64,000 nucleotides of DNA from Montifringilla adamsi (Eukaryota; Chordata; Aves; Passeriformes; Passeridae). Below the pieces are notes generated by a model. That model did not search any database. It was not told where the DNA came from and saw only the letters and a program-made list of their open reading frames with translations. The translations under genes and the position numbers were made by a program. Where the stretch lies: contig JAGGNK010013003.1 in assembly GCA_017590115.1 (NCBI GenBank), positions 3,282,431-3,346,430 on the forward strand, read 5' to 3'. Of the stretch, positions 31,091 through 45,200 are shown piece by piece. Within the stretch, counting starts at the first letter, position 1. Every line of letters begins with the position of its first letter.

Positions 31091-33247
31091 CTCCCGAGGC
31101 ACCAGAGGGAAGCAGAGGGCTGGCAACACCGTTCGTCTGCTTGTTTCACTACGTACCTTAGAAGAACCTCACCCCTTACAAAGCCATGGCTCCCACCCCG
31201 AGGATCACTTCACTGCCTTTGGGGATCGGGGGTTAAACGAGGGACCTGGATAGAACAAGCTGGCTGCAGCTCAGCAGGTGACACAAGGCTGTCATAACAC
31301 AATCGGCACTTGGCAGTCCCTGGGGGACAAAGCCACAGAGCAAGATGGTCCTCAAGATCTTCATGGTCACCTTTGAGAACACAATGCAGAACCAGCTATC
31401 TTCTCAGACTACTTTATATTTCCTAATTCTGTCTGGAAAGGAGGAGCTTGCTAAGGCCTGCATGTGTGTGCCTTCTCTGGGGGTGCCCGTAGGGAAATGA
31501 GTTTCTTGCCTTGGTTAGCTGCCCACACATATCCTCTTAGGGCCATACTGGAGTTTGCTAAATTCCAATGAAATAAGGTGATGGAGAGACACCTTAACAA
31601 ACAGTATGACTACAGACAAGCTTTTCCAAGGGAAGGGCTTTAATTCCATTCATAAAGACATATATTTCTTTTCTTTCAAAGTCCAGCTAACTCATAACAT
31701 TAAGAACACTGAAAATTTTCACAGTCATGAAACAGGCAGAAATGTGCATGGATGTCTGGGCACACAACCCTCGGCTGGGCTGGTTTTCCTTTCCTCTAGC
31801 ACTGGTTTTGTGTTGGTGATGATGGACACTGGCTACACAAAAACATACTTTGTGTCCCTTTCTCTTTTGTTACCAAAATGAAGACTCCACTAAGGCGATT
31901 ACTGCTATAGTCAGGTAGCCAGCAGGTACACAGTAGATTAAGGACAGAAGTCACATTTGGTGTGCAGCTCTCTGTGGGCTTGATGTGAAAGGAGCATCCC
32001 AATGGATGTGATCCATAGTTAAAATGCACAGCCTGACCTTTGGTCAGTGGAGCTTTCTGTTCATCTGCACTGAAAGGCAGAGAGAGAAGCTGCTACATTG
32101 TGGAAAACGACAAGAGCCACTACCAGAGAAATCGTTTGGGGTTGTGTTTTTTAATTCTTGGGTATTTCTATTTATACTTTGCCAGGTGAGCCTAGGTGCT
32201 TCCAAGAATTAGATCTGGGCCACCTCTGCCCTCTCCTCCCTCCAAGCTGCCAGCAGACTGCTTCTACAAATCAGAGCCGGCATTTCAAACATCCCCGCTG
32301 ACTTTTGCTCTGGGTTTCTTCCAGCCAGAGCGCCTGTAGCAGGAGGAGGTGGGTGCTGGAGCCTGTGAGGCTGCTCTGTGGCTAGAGGAGTGCCCAAAGG
32401 GCTGATCTGCAGACCAACAACCACAGAGAGGTGGGAAGATTCCAAAGAGCTGATCTGGCAGCTGCGGTGCCCTACCTTTGCTAGACACAAACGCACCTGA
32501 CACCGTTCCTGAACACAAAACACTGCGCGCTACGAGAACGTCACACTGAGCACGGGGCAAGCAGGGGAACGGAAGGGAAGGCAGCAGGGAAGGAGCAAAA
32601 CAAAGGTGTCTCCTCTGAGCCTTGTACTTGGGATAACAGGAATCCACACACTCTTCAGTAGTCCCGAAACATGGTTCCAGGACTACGGTTCTGGCATGTG
32701 CAGAACCTTCCTAACGTTAACATCCAGCTACAGGCACCAATACCTTACTTCCCTTCACAGACTCAAGACAGTTCCTAACAAAGCAATCAGACCACAGAAA
32801 CACTGAACGGTTTAAGTTTAGGTGTTCATTTTTGCTAATAAACAAAAACAGAGACAAAAAACCTGCAACATTTTTTGGACAGGTTTCAAAAACTTGAAAT
32901 CCCTGGGGCCCCTCTGAAATGAGAAATACTTTTTTGTTTGGTTTTTTTTTTTTGCTAATGAGGCTCTCCAAAGTAACAGTGGCAGGAAAATTCCCCATAA
33001 GGAATTTCAATTTTCCAGTGGTTTCAGTGTATCCTAGTTGGCATTTCCAGGCCTCTCCCCTTGGAGCACAGAAATCAATCCTTTTGGATTGCATTTTCCA
33101 CACAGAACATCTCACCATTGACATCCAAAGTCCTAGGAATAAACACACCAGCGTGTTCCAGCTCTCCTGTGGCAGCCAACATCCTCCACCAAAAGCTGGG
33201 GGAGTTTTTTGGATGGATTGGGCTTTTCCCCAGAGCCCTCCCGCAGC
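31091..33247. other. Intergenic region plus KAT14 3' UTR
   Basis: No exon with homology or splice support was found on either strand. The right part downstream of the KAT14 stop at 33248 must be its 3' UTR. No AATAAA on the minus strand is evident, only ATTAAA-type variants, so the end is not set. Confidence 0.5.
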
Positions 33248-36200
33248 TCAGCGCCGCAGCCTGAGGAAGAAGGCGTGCTTGCACTCCTTACTGTCCAAGG
33301 GGTAGTACTTGTCATAAAAATCCAAAATGTACTCCTCGGTCTTAAATCCAAACTTCTGGTAGAGCAGCATAGCAGGGTTGCTTGCAGAGACGTGAAGGGT
33401 GACGTCCTTGCCCATGCAGGTCTGCCAAAGGGAGGGGGAGAGGAAAAAAAAGGAGATATCACTGCAAGAGAACGAGACAGCCTCTGGGGGAATGCGGAGG
33501 TGAGGAGATTCATCAGCTCAGGGATCCAAGGTACTGGGGAAATGTGAGAAAAGTCACAGAGTTACCACACATAGCAACAGCAAAGGGAGCGCTGCTGCTG
33601 CTCCTCCAATTCTTTGTTTCTGGGAAACGTGTATTCTCTGACAATGAAAGGTTTGGGATTATAATTTGTCATCTGCCCATTGTAAATTACTAAAGTAATT
33701 GTTAATTAAAAATAATCTTGGTTTACAGCCCTGATCTCAAATACAATGGCCTGAAGAAAAGACAAAACACGCCAGAGGATCAGGCTCTGCACTCCTCCCT
33801 GTCAGCAAACAGAGCTGAGCTCTGTGGGACTGCCTGAGCACCTCTGTGCTGTCACACTGGAATTCCTGCCTATCCCACCCAGCTCCTCTCCCATCCTTCA
33901 GGGCACAGCACTCACCTCCTCAGAAGGCAGGAAATTCAGTTCAGACAGCAAATAATAGCATGGCTGAAGTTACCTTGAAGATCCTAAATTATTCTAACCA
34001 GCAACACTCTGATTAAGATGCTGAAATAATTTATTTTTTGCTTTCATCAAGTGATTCAGTAACATTCCATGTATATTGAGTGTATGGTAACTCTAAAGTG
34101 GGAACAGTAATACCCTCTAGGAAATCTCCAAGATAGTACATTCAAGCTGAAAACTCTCACGAATTTAAGGAGGGAAGGAAAGAAAAAGAAATAAGTGGAA
34201 GCTGTTTTAGGGAAAAGAAAATTTGAATGAGATCATTAAGAAAATGCAGTTTATTCCTCTGGGACAGATGCATGAGGGGATAAATTTTGACAGCAAAACC
34301 AGCCATCACTATTTGCATCAAACCATTTTCCTGTTAAGTTATGCTGTTCCCAAGCATTCAGCCCCAAACTCAGCACACTGATCCCAAAGTCAGCGACCTA
34401 CTCTTAATCCAAATAGAGCATCAAAGTATCTCCAGCTACAGAGAGGAGACCCCAAGCCCGAGCAGGTTGCAAAGCAGCACCTACAACCTGGACACTGAGG
34501 AACAGAAGGTCACAACCACCATTATTCCACAGGACCAAACCGTTGTCAGAAAGTCAGCAATGGCAAAATAAACCTCATGTGAGCCAAACATACAGTGCTG
34601 ATCTCTCATTGCTAGCATGCCTAATCAGACTCAAATCTCTCAAATCTGCTAGGCTTTTCTCAACAGGGAATTTCATGCAAGCAGGATTAGGTTAATTGAT
34701 GTGATACATCCTACAAAAAGGTGTGAGGATTTTCTGTGGCTGACTTGCCAACTCCAGCATCCCAGCTCTGTTGGAGAGGGAAGTCTCTGAGAGTCCACCT
34801 GCTGGATCCCTGCAAACCTTGGCGCCTGTTCCCACTGGGTGTTGACATCTTACATCAACACACTGAGCTGAGGGCAATTTCCTTCAGCACTTGACACAGA
34901 GCTGCCTGGGAGATGCAAAGGGTGAGTTTAAAGAATATTGATTAGAGGCCTGTGTCAGCACTGCAGAGAGCTGTGCAGGTAGCAGAGTTACCCTCGGGCG
35001 GCCCAGGAGCACAAAGTGCTTTTCCAAAGTAGGGATCACTTTCCCCAAGGCTCTGCCAGCACTCCCTACTTTGCTTTAGCCAAGAAAGAAAGAGGATAAA
35101 ACAGTTTCAACGGTGAGTTTTCGTTAGTGAAGCTCATCTCGACTACAACGTTTCCCATTGGCAGCTCGGCCAAGAGAGTTCAGGGAGTGGTAAAACTGGA
35201 GCTGGGCTCTTGTAAGGGACATGTATCTTACTCATCTTTACTCACAATTAAGCTGCCTTTCCTGCAATTGAATTCAATAAAGCCAGTGGAATTAAGGCCA
35301 CTTGAATAACAGTATTCATTCAGAGATTTAATGAAGTTTAACTCCTTTAGTATCACCCGTTTAGTTAGCTGAGAATAATTTTCCCAAGTATTCCTGTGGA
35401 ACAAGGCCCAGTACAAGCCAGTTTAAACAATGAGGTTGCAAACACTTCATCATTAACTCAGCTGTATTTGAACCAGAGGATAAAATGAAAGTGAGTGATT
35501 GAGATCAGTAAGTGATTTAATGCATGGAACAAACCTCCAGGTGTAGTCAAGAAAGCTGCAATCATTCTAACTGACCCTGCCCACTCCTAGCTCATTTCCT
35601 CCTTAAACCCCCATTTACAGTATCCCTTGTACACAAACTACTGGCCACTGAAGAACACAGAGTTAACCCCAAGACAGCTGAAGTGTGCAGTGTCCCGCTA
35701 ATTCTGACGACATGACCAGGATGGTTGTTTTCCTAAAAACATTTTGACTTCCAAAGCAGGAGGTATTTCCTCCCATAAACATTCACAAAAAGGGTTCTTA
35801 CTCTCCAATATCTGCAGGTGTGCACACAAGGAAGAAGTGAGAGCTGGTTCTTTGGCAGATTCAAGGGATGACTTAATTTCATTACCTGGATAAGATGGTA
35901 AATCATGAAGGTTGCAATCCCAGCTCTTCTCCACTCAGGGTGCACCAAGAGAAAGGAGATGTAAGCTTCGTTGTACTTCACATCTGGCACCATAAAGCCA
36001 AAGGCAATGATAACTTTCTTGTAAAGGACAACAACGCTGAAGTCTGGATACTGCAGGCACTCTGACAAATCAATTCCTAGGGAGAAAGAGAGAAACAGCA
36101 GTTGGAAGCACTGCAAACCAAAAGAAAAGTGTTGTTCAAATCCAGGGGTTTAAGGCATTTTAGAAATCAATCCCTTCTTTTTACCTTCATTTCAAATTTG

Positions 36201-39200
36201 TGATATCAAGAGATCACAGCATCATAGAATAGTGCAAGGCCCTGCTAGAGCAGTGGTCCGTTACTACACATTATGCGGATAAATTCCCCACATTTTGGGA
36301 AATCCCAGGGGTCAGGACACCCAGAGTGCAGGGGATGTGCCTGATCGTGGTGCCTCCCCTGCCAGGTAAGTATGCAAGGGAAAAGATGATACAACAAACA
36401 GACCAAACAAGACCTGCTCAGCAGGGAAGCTTGCGTGGAAATACTAACAAAGATGATTTCCTTTCAAATGACTCAAGGATGAAACTGAAACTTAACTCTC
36501 TTCAGAAGCAGCACACATGAAACCGGACTTCAGCTTTGGTAGCACAGCCTGCGATGGTTTCTGTCTTTTTCCTCCACCTTACAGCTCTTACTGCCGTCTC
36601 TTGTGCACTCAGCTGGTTGTGGAGCTGCACTGTGAGCCTGACCACAGCTTCCAATGCTATCAAAACACTTGCTTTTAGCATGCAAATTCTCTGTCTGGGA
36701 GAGGAAGTAGCCTCTCAGGCAGTGGTGCTTCTGTGAGTCAGAGGCTGGACACAGACTGGGAGTTTGTTACCTTGCCTAATCACCTGCTGCTGCAGTCCTA
36801 GAGCATCCACACAACCTGGCAGCACCCAGCAGTGCAGCTCCAGGCACTGAAGACTGACTGCTTGATAATTTGTGTGGACAGACCCAAAATGAGATGCAAG
36901 ACACAGAGGAGATGTGCCAAAAACGTTTGCTTCAGCCTCAAGCTGGCAATTACAATGTATTTGGAACACGGGGTAACAAAATAGCAGAGTGTGTTTTCCA
37001 GTAATCACTCTTGATGAGATGCAAGACTTCAGAAGGCACCAGGCAGCAAGAAGTGGGTGAGTTATTTTCTTGCTGGAGAGTAAGCTGGGTGGAGCAAGAC
37101 GTGGGAGGGATCGATTGGCAAATTGGAGCTGTGTTAATAAAGGCAAGGCTGCCGCTGCCTGTGGAGTGCCTTGCAGCTTGTCTGGACAGAACACTCTCTG
37201 CCCCGGGCGCTGGCGTCTCTACAGGGGTGCAGTTTTTCCTGTAGGAAGATGCTTAGCTCAGGATGGTTCACCACTGGAGACACTCCCCGCTAGGGAGAGT
37301 TTTCCCGTTAGGGCACCAAGGCACTGTGAGAAACAACACCCGGGAATCTCTCTATCTGGAAACCTAGTTCTGCCTTGGGAGAGACAAGAACAGCTCTGAA
37401 AGGAAGGATTTGGAGGCACAGAAGAACTAAGTGCTGGCTTAATGATGCCCACCCAGCTGCATATCCCTGCCTCCCACCCCCAGGCTGTACCAGCTAAACC
37501 CTCTGCAGCCAGGCTTTATGTCCTGCATCAATTCCTCACTTCCCTCTCCTGCTAAACAGAACCAAGGTGCAAGAATCATATCCCAGCATCAGAATTTTTT
37601 CACCATGGAAAAGATTTGGATTCCTGTTTGGAGACTGATGGAGGTGTCAGCTTTCTAATTTAATAATGAACAGTTCACAGTTGGGTGGAACACACCCATG
37701 CTCCCTATGTTAAATAAAACAGGGTGAGTCCTGCAGAACTTAATGAATGTGCAACCCAACTTGGCCAGAACTTCAAATGCATTATCAGGAGAGGAGAGAC
37801 TATGACAAAGTGGTTCAGCCTCTGCTGGGATTGCAAGCGTCTCTCACAAGCTCTCAAACCGCTTGTGAAAGGAAAGGTGTGCCAGGTTATTTCCCCCCAC
37901 ACTGTGCAATTTGCATAATGAGCAGCAAAAAGAGCTCCCATCCTGACTGCAGCATGTGGGCACTGCTGAACTACAGCCCTGCTGAATCACCATCGGCAAA
38001 TCAAAACACAAAGCCAACAGTTACCAGGAATAAAGGTGTGTACTGTTTGCACTGGCCTTTTCTAAATTAGTCTGCTGCGTTGTTTGCTGATCAGAAGCTG
38101 ATGCATGCAGCAGATGAACTCTATTATTATTTCAGAGGAACTAAAGAGTGCAGCCTCATTACCACACCCAGAAAGCACGGCCATTGTCCCCAAAGAACCT
38201 GCAGTTCCAGAAAGGACACAGAAAAATACAAACCTAATCTTTCCCATACCTTGTAAATACTGAGGCTGGAAGAAATAAAGGACATCACAGCGGAGCCTAC
38301 AGTTGTAAAAGCAATTCACTGAATCACAGAATAAGCTGAGTTGGAAGGGACCCTCAAGGACCATCGAGTCCAAGTCCTGGCCCTGCACAGGACAACTGCA
38401 AGAATCGCACCATGTGCCTGAGAGTGTTGTCCAGACTCCTCTGGGGCAGGCTTGGAGCTGTGACACTGCCCTGGGAAGTCTGTTCCAGTGCCCAGCCACC
38501 CTCTGGGTGAAGAACCTTTTCCTAATCCCCAAACTAAACCTCCCTTAACACAGCTTCAGTGCCATTCTACTGGGTCCTGTAGTCACAGAGAAGAGATCTG
38601 TGCCTGCCCCTCTGCCTCCCCTCCTGAGGCAGCTGCAGCCCATGATGGTGTCTCCCCTCAGTCTCCTCCTCTCCAGGCCGAACAGACCGAGTGACCTCAG
38701 CCACTCCTCATATACTTCCCAACTTTCACCCTGACATATGCAGCTTATGGCTGCTAGGAAGAAACCTTCTCACAAAGGTAATGAACAGTAATCTCTGGTA
38801 TAAAACTGTTTATTTCAACCCCTGATTCTTGCAAGACATTTCACTGGATGCTTAAATTTAGTTAACTACTAATCTACCTACTACTCCTATTAGCACCTAT
38901 TTTTCTAAGTGCTGTGCTAATTAGGGCCTAATTGCCCAGTTTTATGCGATCTCAAAAGACAAAGACACCAAACCCACGCCTCCACCTCAAATACATTCCT
39001 GTAACATCAGATAATGGGTTTCTAAGAACCAGCCAAAAACCAACTGAAATAAAATTTGGCCCAAGAACGATTTTTTTTCTCTGAACAATACCACTTCTTT
39101 CTTGGAAACCCAAGCACTAGAAGAATCTTACCAGGCCAGAAGAATTCGTGGCACATGGAGTTTATAGTGGGGATGTGATTAGGGCGAACATAGCAGTAAT

Positions 39201-42200
39201 CAATGGGTGCTTCTGGCTCAGCCTTCCAGTTGAGTTCATTCCTGTGTGGATTCGCCCGGATTTCTGCCAGCAGCCTGAGTTTTGGAGGCTTTGTCTCATA
39301 ATCACGTCTGCCAGGAACGTGAAAAGGAAACACAAAAAGCAAGTGAGCAACAAGAACTGCCACAGCAGCTAAATGGGTACTGCCCATGAAATATCTTCTG
39401 ACATGCTCAAATTTAGGAAAATAAAGAACAATCTTGCATTCACAAGGGGAAACAGCCCCCAGCTCAGCAGAAAACACCCTTGGTGCCAGAGGCCAGGACA
39501 CTTTCCAGACCCACAGCATGTCCAGCCAGTCTTTCCTTACATCATGAGCAAGGAAATCACAGCTCTGACCCAAGAGCAGGTGCAACTCGCATTGAATGGC
39601 TACAGCAATGCCCTCTCTGCCCTTGCCCCCTCTTGGAGATTCCCCTTCCCAATGCAATCCGTTTCACTACTCAGCTAAATCAAACACTATCCCTTCAGGG
39701 TTACCATGGTGCACTGGGTTGTACTTTGAGGAGGAGTGAGGAGCACTGCCCAAGAAAGGTGTCCTCTCCGTGGGCTGGCGGTGCACAAGCCAAGAGCAAG
39801 CTCAGACCCTCTGTACCTGATGTAAGGTTTAAGGACACGGGAGGTGTAAGGGCTGACAATACTGTGGTCTGTCAGCAGGTCTTCCGAGCCTACCAGGCGG
39901 TACAGAAACTTGGTTGTCTGCTGACGGTATCCCTTCGTGGCAGGCAGCATCGTCTGCATGCACAAAAAAATGCAAAACAATTGCAGGAAGGTCAGACAGA
40001 GATTTAACAAGGGAATTGTATTGAGGGAGAGTAAGGGCCTCTCAGTGTGACAGGGTGGACTGGACCACGGAGGTCCCACCTCTGGACTCTGCTGAGCACT
40101 CCCAAATTTGGTGCCCAAACCTAGAAGTGCTGCAAGTTATCTCCCTCCTACACACATGAAAGAGCACCCACCTGTCTGGGTACTTCCAGGCCTCCACCAT
40201 CAAACATTTGGGCAGGGCTGGAGTACAAACACAGTGACATTTGTGGTGCTGACACCGACAGACAGCAGTGCTGAACCAGCATGTCCCAAGAAAAAAGGGA
40301 CTTAGGAGAGGAATGAGTGTTGTTCACATGATCCTTTTCACTTTAGGAGCCAGATAACCTCAGTGAGGCACTGCTGGCTGCAGCAAAAGCTTTAAAATAA
40401 CTAGTGCCAAAAGCTAACTTAGATTTGGGAACACCCACCTGGTATCTGTCCAAGATCCTGAAGTCCTGGCTAGTAGTTCTGTATGTTGCTTGCCCTACTG
40501 GGGACCTGGAGACACCACCTTCTTTGGCTCCATAAATCCCATCAACCAGGAGCAGTGCAGCATTCACAACCTGGTCCAAGTCAAAGAGTGGCAGTCCTCT
40601 CTCCCTCTTGGCCTGCCTGACCAGCAGCTTGCGCCTCAGCCTCCGGGCCTCTGGGGTCATGCTCAAAGCATTGGGACAGGCTTCCAGCCTCTTCAGCAGC
40701 AGCTTTTCTTCATAGATGCTAACTGAGGTGTGCTTGGCAACTCTGGGTTTAGCATCCTTCTCCAGCTGTGACTTCCCCTTGTCTCGTCCTCTCACCTGCA
40801 GGGGTGTGTTGGACTCTTCGGGATCTTCACTGTCACCTTCCATCCGTTCTGTTTTTTCTTCTTCACTCTCCACCTCTTGCTTGATCTGCTCAGCTGTCTT
40901 CACTTTTTTCCTGCTTGCTATCATGGTGCCAGCACCAGCTGTCCCACTGGGAGGGGGCACATACTCTATTCCTGGGTCTATGACTCCATCTCCTTCCATC
41001 TCCTCATCATCTGTGGAACAGATCAAAGTAATTTGGGGGAAAGAAAAAATAATTTAAACATCAAGTCCTGTTTCAAAAATGGCTGTCACAGCATTTTCCT
41101 GCTAAGGAACAATAATGTGGGTTTACTCAACACACTTCATTTTCTGTGTACTGCCAGATCTCCTGATTTTGGATGGGAGATGCTGAAAAGAGTCCAATTT
41201 CAGGACAGAGAATCAATCCTGCTCCTGAAGTGTCTGGCAGTTTGGCATCTGGAAACACTGCCCCTCCTGAGCTGCAAGCACATGTTCTTTGAGGAACATT
41301 AAGCTGCTGAAAATTTGCAAAGGCTGGGAAATCAAAAAGTCAAGCTGGTGAGCTGTATCTTCAGCTAGCATACCCTCACTATTCTTCCTGTCACCCAGAA
41401 GACTGGCTCCTTAAGGAACTAAGAGAATTCAGCCTGCATCACTGCTCTGCAATCTCACTGAAATTTAACATCCATTAATCAGCACAATCAAACTTACAAA
41501 ATAATGGGATATTACCATGGGAATAAAATTTCTCCCATGAAAAACATTTGAGACAAAACTAGACTTTCTACATAACAGTGTTATCTGTGTTGCAGTGAAA
41601 TGCTTATGCTGAGTGGTCCAGCAGTTGCTGTGTGAAGCCTACCCACTGTTTATTCAGGATCTCTCAGAAAACAACACTGGGGGTTTCTTCTGGCCTTAGA
41701 AGATGGTGAGAAAACTATGGAAAAGCAGACAATTCTCACACTCAACTGAGACATCAGAATATCGACAGTTACTTTCCATCTTATCCTGAAACAATCCTGC
41801 ACCTCACTGGGAGCTTGTATTTTAAAATATATTCCTAGAAAACTGCACACAGTTCATCACTAATGGAAACCCATGGTGGCTCTTACCATGGAAGAGCGCC
41901 TGTGGCGGCATGACATCCGGGATGAGATCCGCTTCCGAGAGCAGGCTGGGAGTGGCCGAGTGCGAGGCCGGAGTGCCGGGAGCAGAGAAGTCCAGGGACG
42001 GGGACGGAGAGGGGCTGGTCAGAGGCGTGCGGTCGGATGAGCTCAGGGAGGAGAAGTCGATGACCTCTCCTTTCTCCAGGATGATGTCGGGCCGGCGGCA
42101 GCGGCTGCTGAACTTCACGGGAGTGGAGGAAGTGCTGCGGTCCAGGAACCCGGCCGCCTCCTTCTGGGCTCTCCGAATGTCCTTGGCTTCCTGAGTGCGG

Positions 42201-45200
42201 GACCTCTTCTCCTTCAGCTCCATGGCTGACTCCACTGGATTGCGGCTCACCCGCTTCCGAAGGCCTTCCACGGTAATGATGGGATCCAGCGGGGGCTTGG
42301 AAGCTGCTAAAGAAGGAGTTTGCTTATTCTGAGCTCCTGCAGTCACTGGATTCATACTGTGCAGTCCAAACCACACTGACTACAGAGCTTAAAAGATGGG
42401 GTTTTCAATGTGACCAAGAAATTCACTCTGGGACAAGCAGCATTAAGCCAGGGTATGACTAAAGCCTCGTGAAAGCCCAAATTTTGTTCCTCCACACAGG
42501 GGAGAATTTGCGTCTAGTGACAAAAGATAAAAGACATTCCCCAGGGTAAAGAGAAGTGGGAAAATTGTGGATTTCAGCTAAAAAAAAACCCAGCAAAAAC
42601 CACTCTGCACAAGCCTCAAAACCCTGTAAGTCAGCACAATGGAAAAAGGTAATAAATATAACAGGCTTCTCACACCACAGCATATGCACCATAGTGCTCT
42701 TCAGTCAACCATTACAGCTGAACAAAACTAAGGAACTGTCCATGCACACAAATTGGTTTTAACTGAACTTTTCTCACGTGTCCCAGCTCTGGCCCAGTGA
42801 GGAATCTACACACTACTGGGGACAGTTACCTTTTGCCTTCAGTGCAGATGCTGACAGCTTCTCTCCTTCAGGTTTCAGTGTGGGGGGTTTGTTATGAACC
42901 AGCTTCCACCATCCCGGTTCTCCAAATTCCTGTGCCCCTGAGCGGAAAAACAAGGGGCTCCCCACAGACAGACAGCCAGCAACTGTGCTCCACCATGTTG
43001 AGGTCTTTTTCCTGTGGTGGGAGAGAGGAAAACAAGGGTTAGGTGCCCACTACCAGCTGTGCTTCCATCCTGGACAGTGTGTTTCTGCCAGAGTCACTGA
43101 CACACAATCACTGAACTACTCCTGAAGCACTTTTTTGGCCCCTTGGAGGCAGGGAGCTGCATTTAAGCCTTTCCCTCTGCTGGGCAGTACACGCTTACTG
43201 GGCATCTGAGCATTTTGTTCCTTTAGGAGCTGGGGACAAGGCTAACTAAGATGTCACTTAGGGAAAAGGTGAGAAGAAATACTGAAGAACTGCCGTTGTA
43301 ACCAATAACTGAGGTACTCCCTAGGACTCTGGAGAGTCAGGTTCATGGAACAGAGTTTAACCTCAGTTGCCCAGAATCTCAGGATTGCTTCTTGCCTTTG
43401 CACACCCCCACATGCAGAAACTTCTGTACTTGCCAAGGCTTGGCTGAGTTGGTGCTCACTGCTGCCCAGGCTTACACACCTTGAGGTACTGAACCTCAAA
43501 GATGGGAAATCAAACCCAGCTGCTGCAGCTCAAAGTCTGAGGTGTTACAGTAAATCTGGGTAAGCTGCACTTCAATATGCCAAGGAAGATCTCTGCACAA
43601 TTTGTACTGCTACACACACGATTCAGCTGTCTCTGTTCCTTCAGTGGCTTGTCCAGGCAAGCGGGAAGGCTGTGTCTGAGGCCAGGAATCACTCTCTGAA
43701 TTTTAATCAGAGCAAGGAGTGCCCAGTTCCCAGGGCAAGTCTCAAAAGGCAGCATCAAACCCTGGGAGGCATTGATTCCCTGAATGAGGGACAATGGGCC
43801 ACCAGCTGCCCTCCTGTCAGGGTCCCTGCGGCTTCCAGAGAGGACAAATGCTAAAATTTCTGAGAACAGAGCAAGGAGGCACAGACAAGCACTGAAAGAA
43901 AAGCCAGAGACCAAATCTGGTTAGGAAGAAAGGCCAGATCTTACGACAGAGGAAATCCCTGGGGAAGAAAAGAAGCTGTGAAGTCAATCAAATCTACAAC
44001 TTCCAAGGATTGCTCAGTTCCTTCCCTGCCTCCACAGCACAATCATTAACAGTGAGGCTTGGGTTTGAGAGCTTCAGCACGCTCAGAAGAAATGTGCTGT
44101 TCACCTGGAAAATAAAGGCTGCCCTCTATGAGAGGGGCTCCTACTCTTGACAGTGTGAAAAACGTTTCAGTTGTTTAACACCTAGGGTGTAAGAGCCATT
44201 TCATTAAGATCTGAAACAATCTAAAAGGTAAGGCTCAGTTCTTCTTGAAGAACTTGGTCCTTTGGCAAGCTTTATAGCCAAGGAACTTTGCTGGATCACA
44301 TTTCTGTCCCTAAAGTTTGGCAGTACCAGGATCAGCCCATTGTGACTGTTTAGAAAAACTCAATTCTTTGCAGGTTCATATGCTGCCTAAAGGAAGGTAA
44401 GAAATAATCCAAAATGCAAGCATTTGTATTGCTTTTCTGTGACATTGCTGGCGTTGTTTTTTCCCAGTAAGAAATACTTATTCTTTCTCAAGTGTACCCT
44501 CCATGCCTGCATTCAGATTCTCAATATTAAATCCTCCCCTTTTTATCGCTTGTAAGGCTCAACAGAGATGTCAACAAATTAACCAGGATTCTTGTCCATC
44601 TGTGTAACAGGTTTTAATTCCTTTGGCACACCACCCAGACCCTCAGGGAAATATCATGTCTTTACCTGTTCCCTAATAAGAAAGTCCAGTGTTTTTCAAT
44701 AAAAGCACAAATGTCTTCTTTCCATCTGAAGTAGCCCTGACGGCCCGTTCCTTCCAGAGACAAGTTGTACATTGCCAACATGACAACCTGGAACAGAAAG
44801 TGTTGGACACAAGTGAATCCCTTCTGCTTTTTCTGCTGAACAGACCCCCACAGCTGCCACACACACACAGATCCTCGCTCCCTCATAAATATTTTTTGCA
44901 ACATCTCATAGGCAGCTTCTGCAATCCATCTTCTTCCTGGTTTTGTGCTGCCTGTCCTTGTCTTTCTATTGTTAGATGCACATTCTTCCAGACATTTCTC
45001 CATCCCAGGGGAATAACAAGCTGCCTGCCTAGTTATGCAGGTTTGTGCTGAGAACAAGAATTGTCCAGCTGTTGTATAAATGAATTACAGTAAAGCTGAG
45101 GTCTGAATGTAATGTGGAGGTAGGGAAACAGTCTTTCAAATAAATTTTTTTAAAAAGTCACAAATAATCCTGCTATCCAATACATCATAAACACTGTGAC

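Noticed and set aside
38062..38532. 156-residue minus-strand frame
   Set aside because: Its conserved part ([17 protein letters not shown]) is the CR1 polymerase C-terminus, not a gene.
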